The notes beneath the pieces were generated by a model. The model did no database searches. It saw nothing but the letters and a program-made list of their open reading frames with translations, and was not told the DNA's origin. DNA of 13,756 nt, taken from NCBI GenBank assembly GCA_003558195.1, contig PWMM01000121.1:1-13756 (forward strand), read 5' to 3'. Shown here piece by piece: positions 13,600-13,756 of the stretch (positions are counted from its first letter, which is position 1; the number at the start of each line of letters is the position of its first letter). A program made the translations under genes and the position numbers. Source of the stretch: Syntrophomonadaceae bacterium (lineage in GTDB: Bacteria; Bacillota; Dethiobacteria; DTU022).

Positions 13600-13756
13600 T
13601 GAAATAACCTCCTTTCTTAATTATTCATTATACGTTCACCGATTTTGAAGCAGTACTTGATTCTACATTCTCGGCCGTGATCCTGCTTTTACCTTTAGCT
13701 TTGCAACCGCTAAAAGCCCTGCAAATAAGGGTTTCTGGGTCGGATATCAGCTAAAA
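13600..13756. other. Upstream region of the GYD gene, two small hairpins
   Basis: No complete gene is seen. Two hairpins stand in tandem: TTTAGC/GCTAAA with a TTTGCAACC loop and CCCT/AGGG around GCAAATA (about 13695-13730). They could belong to a repeat element or to the 3' end of a neighbour outside the window. Confidence 0.25.

Noticed and set aside
1..13756. CRISPR array, prophage or conjugative module
   Set aside because: No regularly spaced direct repeats, no phage structural or integrase genes, and no relaxase or type IV secretion genes are seen; the only mobile DNA is the IS66 relic.

Overview
The window looks like chromosome of an anaerobic, low-GC, monoderm bacterium, most likely a clostridial lineage close to the Peptococcaceae/Desulfotomaculum group. 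The signs are strong AGGAGG-type ribosome binding sites, a fused TRAP permease, a tungsten-type aldehyde ferredoxin oxidoreductase (AOR), a flavodoxin-ferredoxin protein, a YdbC/PC4-like protein, a UGA read as selenocysteine, and a heliorhodopsin, a family reported from monoderms. The genus is inference only.

Layout. 1-1916: 3' part of a fused TRAP transporter permease. 2131-3264 (minus): three to four MORN repeats joined to a complete heliorhodopsin. 3331-3745: a decayed copy of the 5' end of a short-chain dehydrogenase (SDR) gene plus its control region. 3848-4561: alpha/beta hydrolase. 5012-5500: Cys-rich protein resembling the ATC-hydrolase family. 5980-6450 (minus): peroxiredoxin whose peroxidatic Cys codon is UGA, followed by a SECIS-like hairpin. 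6723-7481 (minus): intact SDR, with a good promoter. 7723-7920: small broken membrane-protein gene. 8324-9184: flavodoxin with two [4Fe-4S] sites. 9204-9876: degraded IS66-family element. 9874-11766 (minus): AOR with a long leader holding a terminator. 12297-12383 (minus): tRNA-Leu(UAG). 12727-12948: YdbC/PC4-like protein. 13324-13599 (minus): GYD-domain protein.

How the parts relate. Most genes are single units with their own ribosome binding sites. The control region between the intact SDR and the flavodoxin-ferredoxin gene is repeated between the SDR relic and the hydrolase gene. Both copies keep a TTGACA-17-TATnAT promoter on the minus strand. In the relic copy this promoter points through the dead SDR fragment into the MORN-heliorhodopsin gene, so the photoreceptor gene may now be read from an SDR promoter. 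The selenoprotein peroxiredoxin, flavodoxin-ferredoxin protein and AOR fit an anaerobe that handles low-potential electrons and peroxide stress. A functional link between these and the heliorhodopsin is speculative.

Most notable: the MORN-heliorhodopsin fusion; the selenocysteine peroxiredoxin, which an ordinary gene caller would truncate by 49 residues; the duplicated control region; and the attenuator-like AOR leader.
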